Shown: positions 51,897 to 60,889 of the stretch, piece after piece
How the letters are laid out: every line of letters starts with the position of its first letter
Position numbering within the stretch: the stretch's first letter is position 1
From: DATCMU01 sp036563245
GTDB lineage: Bacteria > Pseudomonadota > Alphaproteobacteria > Rhizobiales > Devosiaceae
DNA length: 64,000 nucleotides
Direction of reading: 5' to 3'
Assembly (NCBI GenBank): GCA_036563245.1
Contig: DATCMU010000050.1
Coordinates: 124,001 to 188,000 of the forward strand
Program-made: the position numbers and the translations under genes
Notes under the pieces: model-generated
Told to the model about the DNA's origin: nothing
The model's database searches: none
What the model saw: the letters and a program-made list of their open reading frames with translations, nothing else

Positions 51897-53264
51897 TCAC
51901 GCCAGCGGCGCGAACTTCGCCGTGAAGTGCCGCATCATTGGCGGTTCCTCGGTGATGCGGAAGCCTTTCAGCCGGTCCTTGGCCGCCGCCAGTTCCTCGA
52001 ACGCCTCCACGATGTAGTCGGCATGCGACTGGGTATAGACGCGGCGCGGCATCGCAAGACGCACCAGGTCCATGGCCGCCGGCTTCTCGCTGCCGTCCGG
52101 CGCGCGCCCGAACATCACCGTGCCGATTTCGCAGCCGCGAATGCCGCCAATCTCGTAAAGCGCGACCGCCAGCGCCTGTCCCGGATAGCTGAGCGGCGGG
52201 ATATTCGGCAGCCACCCTCGCGCATCGACGAACACCGCATGCCCGCCCGCCGGCTTGACCACCGGCACCCCCAGCGCGTCGAGCCTCTCGGTGATATAGG
52301 CGTTGGTGCGCGTGCGATAGCGCAGGTAATCCTCGTCGACGATTTCGCTCAGCCCCTGGGCGATGGCGTCGAGATCGCGCCCGGCAAGCCCGCCATAGGT
52401 GGGGAAGCCCTCGGTCTGGATCAGCCGGGTGCGCGCCTTCTGCGCCAGGTCGTCGTCGTTGAGCGCCAGCCAGCCCCCGATATTGGCGAAGGCATCCTTC
52501 TTGGCGCTCATCGTCATGCCGTCGGCCACCGCGAACATGTCGCGCACGATGTCGCGGATCGCCCGGCCGCCCTGCCCTGCCTCGCGTTCGTGGATGAACC
52601 AGGCGTTCTCGGCGAACCGGCACCCGTCGATGATGAACGGCTTACCGTGCCGGTGGGCGATCTCCGCCGCGCCGCGAATGTTCTCAAGGCTGACCGGCTG
52701 GCCACCGCCGGCATTGTTGGTCACCGTGATCATCACGCAGGGGACCGCGTCGCCATGCTCGGCAAGGAAGGCCTCGAGCTTCCCAAGGTCCATGTTGCCC
52801 TTGAAGGGATGCTCGAGCGCGGGTTGCCGCCCCTCGGGGATCAGCAGGTCGTGGGCCTCGGCCCCGGTCGCCTCGATATTGCCGCGCGTGGTGTCGAAAT
52901 GGGTGTTGGAGGGCACCTTCTTGCCCTTGCCGCCCAGAAGCGAAAACAGGATCGCCTCGGCCGCGCGCCCCTGGTGGGTGGGGATGATGTGGCTAAAGGG
53001 CATCAGGTCGCGCACCGCCGCCTCGAAGCGGTAGAACGAGGGCGAGCCGGCATAGCTTTCGTCGCCCTTCATCACGGCGCCCCATTGCGCCGCGCTCATC
53101 GCGGAGGTGCCGGAATCGGTCAGAAGGTCGATGATCACGTCGTCCGAGTGCAGCGCGAACAGGTTGTAATGCGCCTGTTCCAGCAGCGCGCGCCGTTCGT
53201 CGCGCGTGGTGAAGCGGATCGGCTCGACGGACTTGATGCGGAAGGGTTCGATGATGGTCTTCAT
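51897..53264 (-). CDS. tnaA: Tryptophanase (tryptophan indole-lyase)
   Basis: 455 residues from MKTIIEPFRIKSVEP at 53264 (AAGGAC eight bases upstream); 53285 is an alternative. PLP lysine: DGMTMSAKKDAFANIGG. The beta-eliminating lyase family has two main branches. This protein has the tryptophanase residues: FDTT (Asp) rather than FTTT, GCEIG rather than SMERG, and RHFTAKF with His rather than Phe near the C-terminus. It should split tryptophan to indole, pyruvate and ammonia. There is no tnaC-type leader or tnaB permease nearby. Confidence 0.85.
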   Translation of the reverse strand: MKTIIEPFRIKSVEPIRFTTRDERRALLEQAHYNLFALHSDDVIIDLLTDSGTSAMSAAQWGAVMKGDESYAGSPSFYRFEAAVRDLMPFSHIIPTHQGRAAEAILFSLLGGKGKKVPSNTHFDTTRGNIEATGAEAHDLLIPEGRQPALEHPFKGNMDLGKLEAFLAEHGDAVPCVMITVTNNAGGGQPVSLENIRGAAEIAHRHGKPFIIDGCRFAENAWFIHEREAGQGGRAIRDIVRDMFAVADGMTMSAKKDAFANIGGWLALNDDDLAQKARTRLIQTEGFPTYGGLAGRDLDAIAQGLSEIVDEDYLRYRTRTNAYITERLDALGVPVVKPAGGHAVFVDARGWLPNIPPLSYPGQALAVALYEIGGIRGCEIGTVMFGRAPDGSEKPAAMDLVRLAMPRRVYTQSHADYIVEAFEELAAAKDRLKGFRITEEPPMMRHFTAKFAPLA

Positions 53265-53597
53265 GGGGTTGGCGTCCTTGTCCATTACCCCGATCGCACG
53301 AACCGGGGCTGGAACGCCGCGGTTGCCCGCCGGTGATTGGCGGACCGCGCTCAGCGCCCTGATTGCGATGCGATGGATTTAGCCAAAAACCGCCCCGCCG
53401 CGCAATATGGTTCGGATGGTGAGCCGGGTGCGGTGGCGGGCGTTTTCAGTGCACCTTTGCCGTGGCCCCAATGGCTCTTGTCCCTGTGCGGGCGCGAGTG
53501 GATTCCCGCTTTCGCGGGAATGACGCGGCGCTGGTTTATGGGCTGCGCAAGCAAGCAGTCAGTCAGGTCGGGTGGGTTTCGCACTTCGCGTCAGCCT
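53265..53597. other. Gene-free stretch with a REP unit
   Basis: No credible gene. A single REP hairpin ATTCCCGC-TTTC-GCGGGAAT lies at 53502-53521. It must also hold the tnaA promoter at its left end. Confidence 0.5.
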
Positions 53598-53798
53598 CGG
53601 GCACTGCGCCAGGCCCCCTCTCGGCGTCGTCCCGGGACTTGATCCCGGGACCCAATCGCCGTTCGGCGCGGCACAGCGCCGGAGGCGAACCTGTTGATCG
53701 CTCGAGGACTTTCTCGACGCCCCTGCCTGCAGCAGCCGAGAGTGGACCCCGGGATCAAGTCCCGGGGCGACGTATGAGGAGGTGCGGACCGTGTGCCC
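53598..53798 (+). repeat. 201-bp intergenic repeat, copy A
   Basis: Near identical (about 85-90% by eye) and equal in length to 54931-55131, in direct orientation. Each copy holds two GATCCCGGGAC-type hairpins, one towards each end, with CGGCGCGGCACAGCGCCGG-like sequence between. Confidence 0.8.
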
Positions 53799-53879
53799 GA
53801 CGTTCGCACAAGAGGTGGGGCGTTTGGTGCGCTGTCACCGGAATCCATGAGTTGTTCTGGTCGAAAAAATTAGACATAA

Positions 53880-54620
53880 CTATTGTTCCATTCCACGTTT
53901 ATACAAATTCATGTATTGATATTTCGAATACTGAATTATTAACGATAATAATTCAGCGGAGCAAAGGTAAGTTAGATATATTCGGATCGAGATTTTTGCG
54001 CATGACACAGCAATGTTTTCGTACGGATTTGGATCAAATATTTCGTTATCCACAGATACACGAGCGACAATTACCGAGAACCAAAGTATCGTCGTCAGTA
54101 AAAGGAAAATGGCGTAAAGACCCCTCCGGTTTGAGAGGGCCTTTGGCAGTTTCCCGCCATATGGAGCTCCACCCAAATCTGTTCGTGGAAGCCAATGACG
54201 ATCTCTACGGGCAATGACGATGGTTTCGATGGCAAGCCAAATCGCTCCGCAGACAAGCGTGATGATAGCCGAGAGCGTGAATACCTCCGCGTGGCGAGCG
54301 GCTTCAGCTGGCGAATAAATCTCTGCGTATGCCGCCTCCACTGTGCCGTTTGTGTTCGGCCATATGTGGTCAAGGATGATTTTGTAGGCCCGGGCGTCTG
54401 CCGGATGGTAGGAAATGTAAAGGAGCGCAGCGATGGTCAGTGTCGCCGAAAGCGAGAGCATGAGAAGTGAATTGAAAACAAGCCTGTTGAAATCCAGGGC
54501 CTGAAGAAGGCGCTGCCGGTTTTCCGCATCAGACAGGTTTGGCAACGCCTCCACGCGAACGGACGGATGTGCCTTCTTCAGTTCGGCGAATGTTGTGTCG
54601 CGATACTCGTCCTTCGACAT
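53880..54620 (-). CDS. Orphan AT-rich membrane protein of unknown function
   Basis: 246 residues from the ATG at 54620 (MSKDEYRDTTFAELKKAHP). The frame continues to 54911, but that N-terminus looks random. A soluble N-terminal 45 residues precedes four membrane helices (about 48-70, 112-136, 170-190, 210-230). A basic C-terminus (QYSKYQYMNLYKRGMEQ) ends it. Base composition is clearly more AT-rich than its neighbours, which suggests horizontal transfer. No family is recognised. It is flanked by the two 201-bp direct repeats. Confidence 0.55.
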   Translation of the reverse strand: MSKDEYRDTTFAELKKAHPSVRVEALPNLSDAENRQRLLQALDFNRLVFNSLLMLSLSATLTIAALLYISYHPADARAYKIILDHIWPNTNGTVEAAYAEIYSPAEAARHAEVFTLSAIITLVCGAIWLAIETIVIARRDRHWLPRTDLGGAPYGGKLPKALSNRRGLYAIFLLLTTILWFSVIVARVSVDNEIFDPNPYENIAVSCAKISIRIYLTYLCSAELLSLIIQYSKYQYMNLYKRGMEQ

Positions 54621-54930
54621 GATCAGAAAGTCCCACCTATGTGGTTTGGGTCTTGACCGTGTGTCTTCGTCACCATGTTTGCATAATTCCCACCGCAGGC
54701 CCTGAACCCGAGCCGCTTCATCAGCCTGTCCGTCCTCTCCGGAGCCATCGGCGTTCACCGCAATCGCAGGGGAATCCAGGGAATCGGTCAAATGGGAACC
54801 TGCCAGTATCGGTGCAACGAAACACCTCAGAGAACACAGCAACTCAAAAACTGACCGAAGCGTAGCGCGGTCGGGCGTCAGTTGGAAAGGTTCAAATGGC
54901 GATCGCGGCAACGCGGTAGGTGGAACCCAG

Positions 54931-55131
54931 CGGGCACTGCGCGATCGACCCTTTCGGCGTCGTCCCGGGACTTGATCCCGGGACCCAATCGCCGTTCAGC
55001 GCGGCACAGCGCCGGAGACGAACCTGTTGATCGCCAGCCGACTGTCTCGACGCCCTTCCCTGCAGCAGCCGATAGCGGGCCCCGGGATCAAGTCCCGGGG
55101 CGACGCATGAGGAGGTGCGGACCGTATGCCC
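54931..55131 (+). repeat. 201-bp intergenic repeat, copy B
   Basis: Direct repeat of 53598-53798, ending 26 bases from the kup stop codon. It may supply a hairpin terminator for kup. The 54621-54930 stretch before it holds no credible gene. Confidence 0.8.
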
Positions 55132-55156
55132 AGTGTCCGGCGCACGGCGTCCGGTG

Positions 55157-57073
55157 CTAGATCGTTAGCTGGGTGCCGATCTCGACCACGCGGCCGGTGG
55201 GAATGGCGAAATACTCCGTCGCGTCGGTGGCGTTCTTGGCAAGGGCGATGAACAACCGGTCCTGCCAATAGGGCATGCCCCCTTTGGGCGAGGGGCGGAT
55301 CGAGCGGCGCGACAGGAAGAACGAGGTCGACATGATGTCGTATTTCCACCCCAGCTTGCGGCACAGCGCCAGGGCCTTGGGGATATTGGGGTCTTCCATG
55401 TAACCGAAAGTGATCATCACCCGCGAGAACATGGCGTTGAACACCTCGATCTTCACCTTCTCGTCGTCGGGCACGGTGGGCGCGGCCGAGGTGATCACGG
55501 TCAGGATCACGTTGTTCTCGTGCAGCACCTTGTAGTGCTTGAGGCTGTGCAGCAAGGCCGCCGGCGCGCCATGCACGTCATTGGTCAGGAACACAGCGGT
55601 GCCGGACACGGTGGTGGGCGGATTTTCCGAAAGGTTGCGGATCAGGTCGGTAAGCGGAATTTCGTTGCGCCGGGTCTTCTCAAGAAGCCGCTGGCGGCCT
55701 TGCGTCCAGGTCACCATGATCGTGCAGAGCGCGACCGCCACAAGGGTCGGTACCCAGCCGCCTTGCAGAAACTTGACCGAATTGGCGATGACGAACCACA
55801 GGTCCATCGCCACGAACGGCGCGGCAACAAGAACCGCCACAAAAAGCGGCCAGCGCCAGCGTCGCCACATGACGACAAACAGCAGCGTGATGTCGATCAC
55901 CATCACACCGGAAACCGCCAGCCCGTAGGTCGAGGCCAGCGCCTGCGAACTCTCGAAGCCCAGCACCAGCATGAGCACCGCGATCAGCAGGAACGAGTTG
56001 ATCTGCGGCATGTAGACCTGGCCCGATTGCGTCTCCGAGGTATGCTGCACCCGCATGCGCGGCAACAGGTTGAGGTTCACCGCCTGCCGCACCAGCGAAT
56101 AGGCGCCGGTGATTACCGCCTGGCTGGCGATGACGGTGGCGGCGGTGGCCAGCACCAGCAATGGAATGCGCGCCCAGTGCGGCTGCATTTCAAAAAACGG
56201 ATTGCCCGCCCCCGAAGGGTGGGACAGCACAAAGGCACCCTGCCCGAAGTAGTTCAGCAGGAGACACGGAAACACCAGGAACAACCACGCGGTCACGATC
56301 GGCTTGCGCCCGAAATGTCCAAGGTCGGTGTAAAGGGCCTCGCCGCCGGTCACCGCAAGGAACGCCGCCCCCATGACGGCTGCTGCAACGCCCAGGTGCG
56401 ACGTCATGAAGGTGACGGCCAGAACGGGATTGATCGCCAGCAGCACCTCGGGCGCCGCGATGATCCTTTGCAGGCCCAAAAGCCCCAGGCACGCGAACCA
56501 GACGCTTGTGACCGGCCCGAACACCGCCGCAACCCTTGCGGTGCCGAAGCGCTGGAACATGAACAACCCGATCAGGATGACGATGGTGATCGGCAACACC
56601 CACTCATCGAGGGCGGGCGAGACGACCTCAAGCCCCTCCACCGCCGACAGCACCGAGATGGCCGGCGTGATTATCGCATCGCCCAGGAACAGCGCTGCGC
56701 TGGCCATGCCCAGCCAGAGGATCCACTTCGGGCGGGTCAGGAATGTCGAGCGGGCCAGCGCCATCAGCGAAAGCGTTCCGCCCTCGCCCTTGTTGTCGGC
56801 ACGGGTGACCAGGCCGACATACTTGATGGTGACGACCGCTGTCAGCGACCAAAGGATCAGCGAAAGCAGCCCCAGCACTTCGGCCCGGCCCGGCGTTTCC
56901 ACGCCTACCGCGGCAATCGCCTGGCGAAACGCGTAGATCGGACTGGTTCCGACATCGCCGAAAACAACCCCGATCGCGCCCAGCACGAGCAGCGGAAACC
57001 CTTCGTGAGACTCGCCCGATCCAACCGCTTCAGCGCTCGAACCGTTGCCGCCTCCAGTCTGCGTGAGTGTCAT
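55157..57073 (-). CDS. kup: Low-affinity potassium transporter Kup
   Basis: 638 residues, normal for the KUP/HAK/KT family. About twelve membrane helices precede a C-terminal cytoplasmic domain of about 180 residues. The signature GAIGVVFGDVGTSPIYAF is in helix 1; LVTRADNKGEGGTLSL and GDAIITPAISVLSAVEGL follow. The C-terminal region contains YGFMEDPNIP-like GYMEDPNIPKAL and SFFLSRRSI. It imports K+ with protons. Copy B of the 201-bp repeat follows directly. Confidence 0.94.
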   Translation of the reverse strand: MTLTQTGGGNGSSAEAVGSGESHEGFPLLVLGAIGVVFGDVGTSPIYAFRQAIAAVGVETPGRAEVLGLLSLILWSLTAVVTIKYVGLVTRADNKGEGGTLSLMALARSTFLTRPKWILWLGMASAALFLGDAIITPAISVLSAVEGLEVVSPALDEWVLPITIVILIGLFMFQRFGTARVAAVFGPVTSVWFACLGLLGLQRIIAAPEVLLAINPVLAVTFMTSHLGVAAAVMGAAFLAVTGGEALYTDLGHFGRKPIVTAWLFLVFPCLLLNYFGQGAFVLSHPSGAGNPFFEMQPHWARIPLLVLATAATVIASQAVITGAYSLVRQAVNLNLLPRMRVQHTSETQSGQVYMPQINSFLLIAVLMLVLGFESSQALASTYGLAVSGVMVIDITLLFVVMWRRWRWPLFVAVLVAAPFVAMDLWFVIANSVKFLQGGWVPTLVAVALCTIMVTWTQGRQRLLEKTRRNEIPLTDLIRNLSENPPTTVSGTAVFLTNDVHGAPAALLHSLKHYKVLHENNVILTVITSAAPTVPDDEKVKIEVFNAMFSRVMITFGYMEDPNIPKALALCRKLGWKYDIMSTSFFLSRRSIRPSPKGGMPYWQDRLFIALAKNATDATEYFAIPTGRVVEIGTQLTI

Positions 57074-57166
57074 GAACCCCGGAAAGACTCCGCCGTTGCG
57101 AGCGGCGTGGGTTTATACCGAGTGGCGGCCGCGCTCAACCCTTTGTGCGCTCGCGCGGGATAACGA

Positions 57167-58381
57167 TCACCTTGGCGCGGGGCGAAATGCGGCTGCAATC
57201 GCAGAGGAAAGCCCAAGAACCGCCAGCGCCGCGCCACCGATGATGAAGGCCCAACCGACCCCGAAAAGATGCGACAACGCCGCGCCGGCAAACGGCGCGA
57301 CAAGCGCGCTGACGGTCACGAACGCCTCTCCGACCGCCGAGGTCCGGCCGATCTTGTCGGGCGCGGATTCGGTCTGGATCAGCGTGCGATAGGGCACGAA
57401 GATCGCCGCGGTCGCCAGCCCGATCACGGCAAAGAGCACGATGAATACCCCCGGATGCATGGATATCTGCATCAGCGGCGCCGCCCCGCCGAATATCACC
57501 AGCGGCGCGGGAATGCCGAATCCAAGCCCCATCACCACCAGGGGCGGCAGTCTGTTTCCCAGGCTGCCGATCGCCAGCCCGCCCAGCACGCCGCCGGCGC
57601 CGGCAGCGGCGATGGCGAAGCCGAATACCGACTGGTCGAACGACAGCGCCTTGGCCAATAGCGGGATCAGCGCGTCATAGAGGAAGGCGAAGAACATACC
57701 CGTCCCCATAAGGATCAACGCCAGCCCCAGGATCGGTTTGTCGCGGAATTCGGAAATGCCGCTCCGCCAGTCCTGCAGGAGCGAGGATCCCTCGCCCCCG
57801 ACCTCGGGATGCCGCTCGAACCTCATTCCCATCAGCAACAATGCTGCGGAGGCCGAGAGCAGTGCGTTGACGAAAAACACCTGGCTGGGGTGCAGAAAGG
57901 CCAGCAACAGCCCGCCCACCGCCGGCCCGGCCACCTTTGATACCTGGTTGATCGAGTGACTGATGCCATTGGCCGGAACCAACATGTCGCGCGGCGTCAC
58001 AGCCTGGATCGCGGATTGCTTTGCCGGCGTGAAGAACGCATCGGCGGTGGACCGGACGAACAGAAGGACCAGCAACACCCCGATATTGCCGGCAAAGGCG
58101 AGCGACAGGGTGGCCACCGACCGGCCAAGATTGCTCGCCACCAGTGCCAGGCGCAAATCGGTGCGATCGACCATTGCGCCCGCAACCGGCCCGACCAGCA
58201 CATAGGGCAGGCCCATGGCGAGGGTCATGAAGGCCAGCGCTTCCGCCCCAAGGCTCCACCCGTAGACGATCAGCGCCCCAACGGCGACGAAGTCCAGCCA
58301 GTCGGCGAAATCGGCCGGGACCTGGGCAACAAGAAGCCGGCGCAGCCCCGGCAATGCCATTGCGGCACGCAGATCGCGCAT
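57167..58381 (-). CDS. MFS exporter (MFS_3 / EntS-like)
   Basis: 404 residues with twelve hydrophobic segments. FAFAGNIGVLLVLLFVRSTADAFFTPAKQSAIQAVTP (given in part) is typical of the MFS_3 'transmembrane secretion effector' branch, with the conserved 'F-x-P-A-x-x-a-x-x-P' loop after helix 4. Members export siderophores or drugs. No siderophore genes are adjacent, so the substrate is open. It is separated by 140 bases from pdxJ and 93 from kup. Confidence 0.85.
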   Translation of the reverse strand: MRDLRAAMALPGLRRLLVAQVPADFADWLDFVAVGALIVYGWSLGAEALAFMTLAMGLPYVLVGPVAGAMVDRTDLRLALVASNLGRSVATLSLAFAGNIGVLLVLLFVRSTADAFFTPAKQSAIQAVTPRDMLVPANGISHSINQVSKVAGPAVGGLLLAFLHPSQVFFVNALLSASAALLLMGMRFERHPEVGGEGSSLLQDWRSGISEFRDKPILGLALILMGTGMFFAFLYDALIPLLAKALSFDQSVFGFAIAAAGAGGVLGGLAIGSLGNRLPPLVVMGLGFGIPAPLVIFGGAAPLMQISMHPGVFIVLFAVIGLATAAIFVPYRTLIQTESAPDKIGRTSAVGEAFVTVSALVAPFAGAALSHLFGVGWAFIIGGAALAVLGLSSAIAAAFRPAPR

Positions 58382-58522
58382 CGCACTCTACTCCGTCGAT
58401 CCGGGAAAACGCCTATGCAGCAGGAATTGCGGCAGGCGCCTTCATCCTGTTCTTGTTGTTTTTCTGCGTGCAATGTCGCCGGGACACGAGGTTGCGTCAA
58501 GATGCCCCAACCGCCGATCGGT

Positions 58523-59257
58523 TCAGCCCCCGATTGCGGCCTTGTAGCGCCGCACCGCCTCGGGGAAACCCATCACCAGCGCATCCGCCGTGATGCCGTG
58601 GCCGATGGACACCTCAACGACATTTGGGACCGCGGCGATGAATTGCGGCAGGTTCTCTAGCGTCAGGTCGTGTCCGGCATTGACCATCAGCCCCTGCTGC
58701 CCCGCCGCGCGCGCCGTCGCCGCGAGGCGTTCGAGATGCCTTGCGCCGTCTGGCATGAGGAACGTCGCCCCATAGGGGCCGGTATAGAGTTCGACGCGGT
58801 CAGCCCCTACTTCTGCCGCCGCTTCGGGCTGGGCCGGATCTTCATCGACGAACAGCGAGACGCGAATGCCCGAGGCTTTCATGCGCTGCGCAGTCGCGCG
58901 CAGCATCGAGGCATTCGCCGCCACATCCCAGCCGTGATCGGAGGTCGATTGCGCCGGATCGTCCGGCACGAACGTGACCTGGTCGGGCTCGACCTCTTCG
59001 ACCAGATCGAGGAATTCAGGGCTGGGATATCCTTCGATATTGTACTCGGCATGCGGATAGCTGCCGCGGATCAGCGCCTCAAGCTCGAACACATCGCTGC
59101 GCCGGATATGCCGCTCGTCCGGCCGCGGGTGCACGGTGATTCCGTCCGCGCCCGCGTCCAGCACCACCCTGGCGATGCCGGTGACGCTCGGCCAGCCCAC
59201 ATCGCGCCGGTTGCGAAGCATGGCGACGGCATTGAGATTGACCGAAAGGTGGATCAA
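58523..59257 (-). CDS. pdxJ: Pyridoxine 5'-phosphate synthase
   Basis: 244 residues, a TIM barrel of normal length. LSVNLNAVAMLRNRRDVGWPSV opens the phosphate/amino-acetone site, GADGITVHPRPDERHIR is the active-site loop, and VSIGHGITADALVMGF lies at the C-terminal phosphate site. It condenses 1-deoxyxylulose-5-P with 3-amino-2-oxopropyl phosphate in vitamin B6 synthesis. Monocistronic by spacing. Confidence 0.95.
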   Translation of the reverse strand: MIHLSVNLNAVAMLRNRRDVGWPSVTGIARVVLDAGADGITVHPRPDERHIRRSDVFELEALIRGSYPHAEYNIEGYPSPEFLDLVEEVEPDQVTFVPDDPAQSTSDHGWDVAANASMLRATAQRMKASGIRVSLFVDEDPAQPEAAAEVGADRVELYTGPYGATFLMPDGARHLERLAATARAAGQQGLMVNAGHDLTLENLPQFIAAVPNVVEVSIGHGITADALVMGFPEAVRRYKAAIGG

Positions 59258-59355
59258 GAAATCGCTCCGGGGTAGGGCACATCAGATATGGCCCTCAATT
59301 ACCGCGCCGCGCCCTCAACGCAAAGGGCAAATGTCCGGTGCGCCATCTTCGACGG

Positions 59356-60054
59356 TCAACCCTGACCGGCCTCGCTTGAGGAAAAGTCGAAGCCCCTGAC
59401 GATCAGCCACACCGCCAGCACCATCTCGTTTATTGCGACCGGCAGGGACAGGACCATCTCCATCATGTCGGAACGCTGGCCTGCAAGCGTGAGCACCCCC
59501 GAAACGACCAGCAATCCTCCACCGACCAGGCCCCACCAGGCGATCCAGCCTGGCACCAGCCGCAACCGCAAAAAGGCGAGATTGAGCATGACCGCGCTGG
59601 CCCCGAACGCGAACATCACGGCAAGGGTGAACAGAGTACCCGCCAACGTGCCCAGCGCATCCGCGACAGCCTGCAGCAAGGCCGGTTCGCCCACGGACGC
59701 ATCCATATGGCGCATTCCAAGCACGACCAGCGCCGGCCAGATGGCCGTGGCCGCGAGCAGGAGCGCACCTTCAACGGTACGCGCGGCAAGGTATCCGGCG
59801 GCAAGCGTGTCGGTGCCCTGCCTCAACACCGGGTACATTGCCACGGCAATCGCCACCACCGACGTGGCCATGACGACGTTGAGCAGGGCAGCGATTGCCA
59901 CTGTGCCCGCGCTCGCGGCGTAGCCGGCAAGGACGTCCCCGCCGGCCGTAACCGGCGCCATCACGCCACCACTGGCGATCCCCATAAGCGTCGCAACGAT
60001 GAACAGGACACCGACGACCCGCGCCCTTGATGCCTGTCGCCCTGCGCCCTCCAT
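59356..60054 (-). CDS. DUF4386-type membrane protein
   Basis: 232 residues from the ATG at 60054, with GAGGAGG just upstream. Six membrane helices are visible. RARVVGVLFIVATLMGIASG at the N-terminus and LAAGYLAARTVEGALLLAA in the middle match the DUF4386 family. The function is unknown. It starts 17 bases after the small membrane protein gene on the same strand, so the two are probably cotranscribed. Confidence 0.8.
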   Translation of the reverse strand: MEGAGRQASRARVVGVLFIVATLMGIASGGVMAPVTAGGDVLAGYAASAGTVAIAALLNVVMATSVVAIAVAMYPVLRQGTDTLAAGYLAARTVEGALLLAATAIWPALVVLGMRHMDASVGEPALLQAVADALGTLAGTLFTLAVMFAFGASAVMLNLAFLRLRLVPGWIAWWGLVGGGLLVVSGVLTLAGQRSDMMEMVLSLPVAINEMVLAVWLIVRGFDFSSSEAGQG

Positions 60055-60071
60055 TGCCGCCTCCTCGCATC

Positions 60072-60212
60072 CTAGTCCTGGCGTTCGGCCTTGCGCTTGA
60101 ATTCCCTGTTCTGGATCGAAATCCACCACAGCAAGCCGCAGCAGGCGAGAAACACCCCGAGGCTTATGAAGAAGCTGGGAAAGAACAGGATCACGAAAAG
60201 CCGATCGTCCAT
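60072..60212 (-). CDS. 46-residue single-span membrane protein
   Basis: MDDRLFVILFFPSFFISLGV begins the product. A hydrophobic span covers about residues 5-30, then a Trp-rich interface (LLWWIS) and a basic C-terminus (NREFKRKAERQD). GGAG lies nine bases before the ATG. Start codon and ribosome-binding site both lie in a hairpin. No family is recognised; size and topology recall small subunits of membrane complexes. The DUF4386 gene follows directly. Confidence 0.65.
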   Translation of the reverse strand: MDDRLFVILFFPSFFISLGVFLACCGLLWWISIQNREFKRKAERQD

Positions 60213-60252
60213 GAGAGTTATCTCCAGGAAACCGCTGGAAACACTCTCATGG
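60209..60252 (-). promoter_or_regulatory. Translation-blocking hairpin over the start of the small membrane protein
   Basis: On the minus-strand RNA, CCATGAGAGT pairs with ACTCTCATGG and an inner TCCAG pairs with CTGGA. The inner stem contains the GGAG ribosome-binding site and the outer stem contains the AUG. Confidence 0.6.
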
Positions 60253-60263
60253 ATTGGCGGATC

Positions 60264-60287
60264 GGCCCTTGACCCAGGTCAAGGGCC
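60264..60287. promoter_or_regulatory. 24-bp palindrome with FNR/FixK-like core
   Basis: GGCCCTTGACC-CA-GGTCAAGGGCC has perfect 11-bp arms. The core TTGACC-CA-GGTCAA resembles Crp/Fnr-family boxes (TTGA-N6-TCAA). It lies 52 bases upstream of the small membrane-protein start. It is also 28 bases past ilvN, but has no T run for a terminator. Confidence 0.5.
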
Positions 60288-60315
60288 CGCAGCGGGGCGG
60301 AAACCGACCGGTCTT

Positions 60316-60870
60316 CTACATCCCCTCGGCGCCGCGCGAGATCGCGGCGACGCCCGTGCGCACCACCTCGACAAGCCCCAGCGGGGCCATCAGGGCGATG
60401 AACTGCTCGATCTTGGCGGGCTTGCCGGTCACCTCGAACACGAAGCTCTCCGTGGAGGCATCCACGACCTGGGCGCGGAAGGCATCGGCCAGGCGCAGGG
60501 TTTCGATCCGGGCGTCGCCTTTCCCCGATACCTTGACCAGCGCGAGTTCGCGCTCGAGCGACTTGCCCTCCTCGGTCAGGTCGTGCACGCGGTGCACCGG
60601 AACCAGCCGCTCCAGTTGCAGCTTGATCTGCTGCAGGACCTTGGGCGAGGCGATGGTGACGATGGTAATGCGCGAGCGGTGCCGGTCATGCTCGGTTTCC
60701 GACACTGTCAGGCTGTCGATGTTGTAGCCGCGCGCCGAGAATAGCCCCGCGATGCGCGCGAGTATGCCCGGCTCGTTTTCCACGAGCACGGTCAGGGTGT
60801 GCCGCTCCGGCGCGCCGGATTCGGGCGGAGCGAAATAGACCGATCCACTCGGTTGCAGGTTTGCCTTCAT
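60316..60870 (-). CDS. ilvN: Acetolactate synthase regulatory (small) subunit
   Basis: 184 residues. The N-terminal ACT domain is HTLTVLVENEPGILARIAGLFSARGYNIDSLTV (given in part); the C-terminal ALS_ss_C domain follows (SFVFEVTGKPAKIEQFIALM). It binds valine for feedback inhibition and stimulates the catalytic subunit. It lies 19 bases after ilvB in the same operon. Confidence 0.95.
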   Translation of the reverse strand: MKANLQPSGSVYFAPPESGAPERHTLTVLVENEPGILARIAGLFSARGYNIDSLTVSETEHDRHRSRITIVTIASPKVLQQIKLQLERLVPVHRVHDLTEEGKSLERELALVKVSGKGDARIETLRLADAFRAQVVDASTESFVFEVTGKPAKIEQFIALMAPLGLVEVVRTGVAAISRGAEGM

Positions 60871-60889
60871 TTCTCTTACTCCCCACGCC

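Noticed and set aside
51715..52623. Long N-terminal extension of the OmpA-family gene
   Set aside because: It lies out of frame within tnaA on the same strand and is low-complexity; signal peptide and ribosome-binding site support the start at 51714.
55520..57163. 547-codon plus-strand frame
   Set aside because: Antisense to kup; Arg/His/Gln-rich composition typical of shadow frames.
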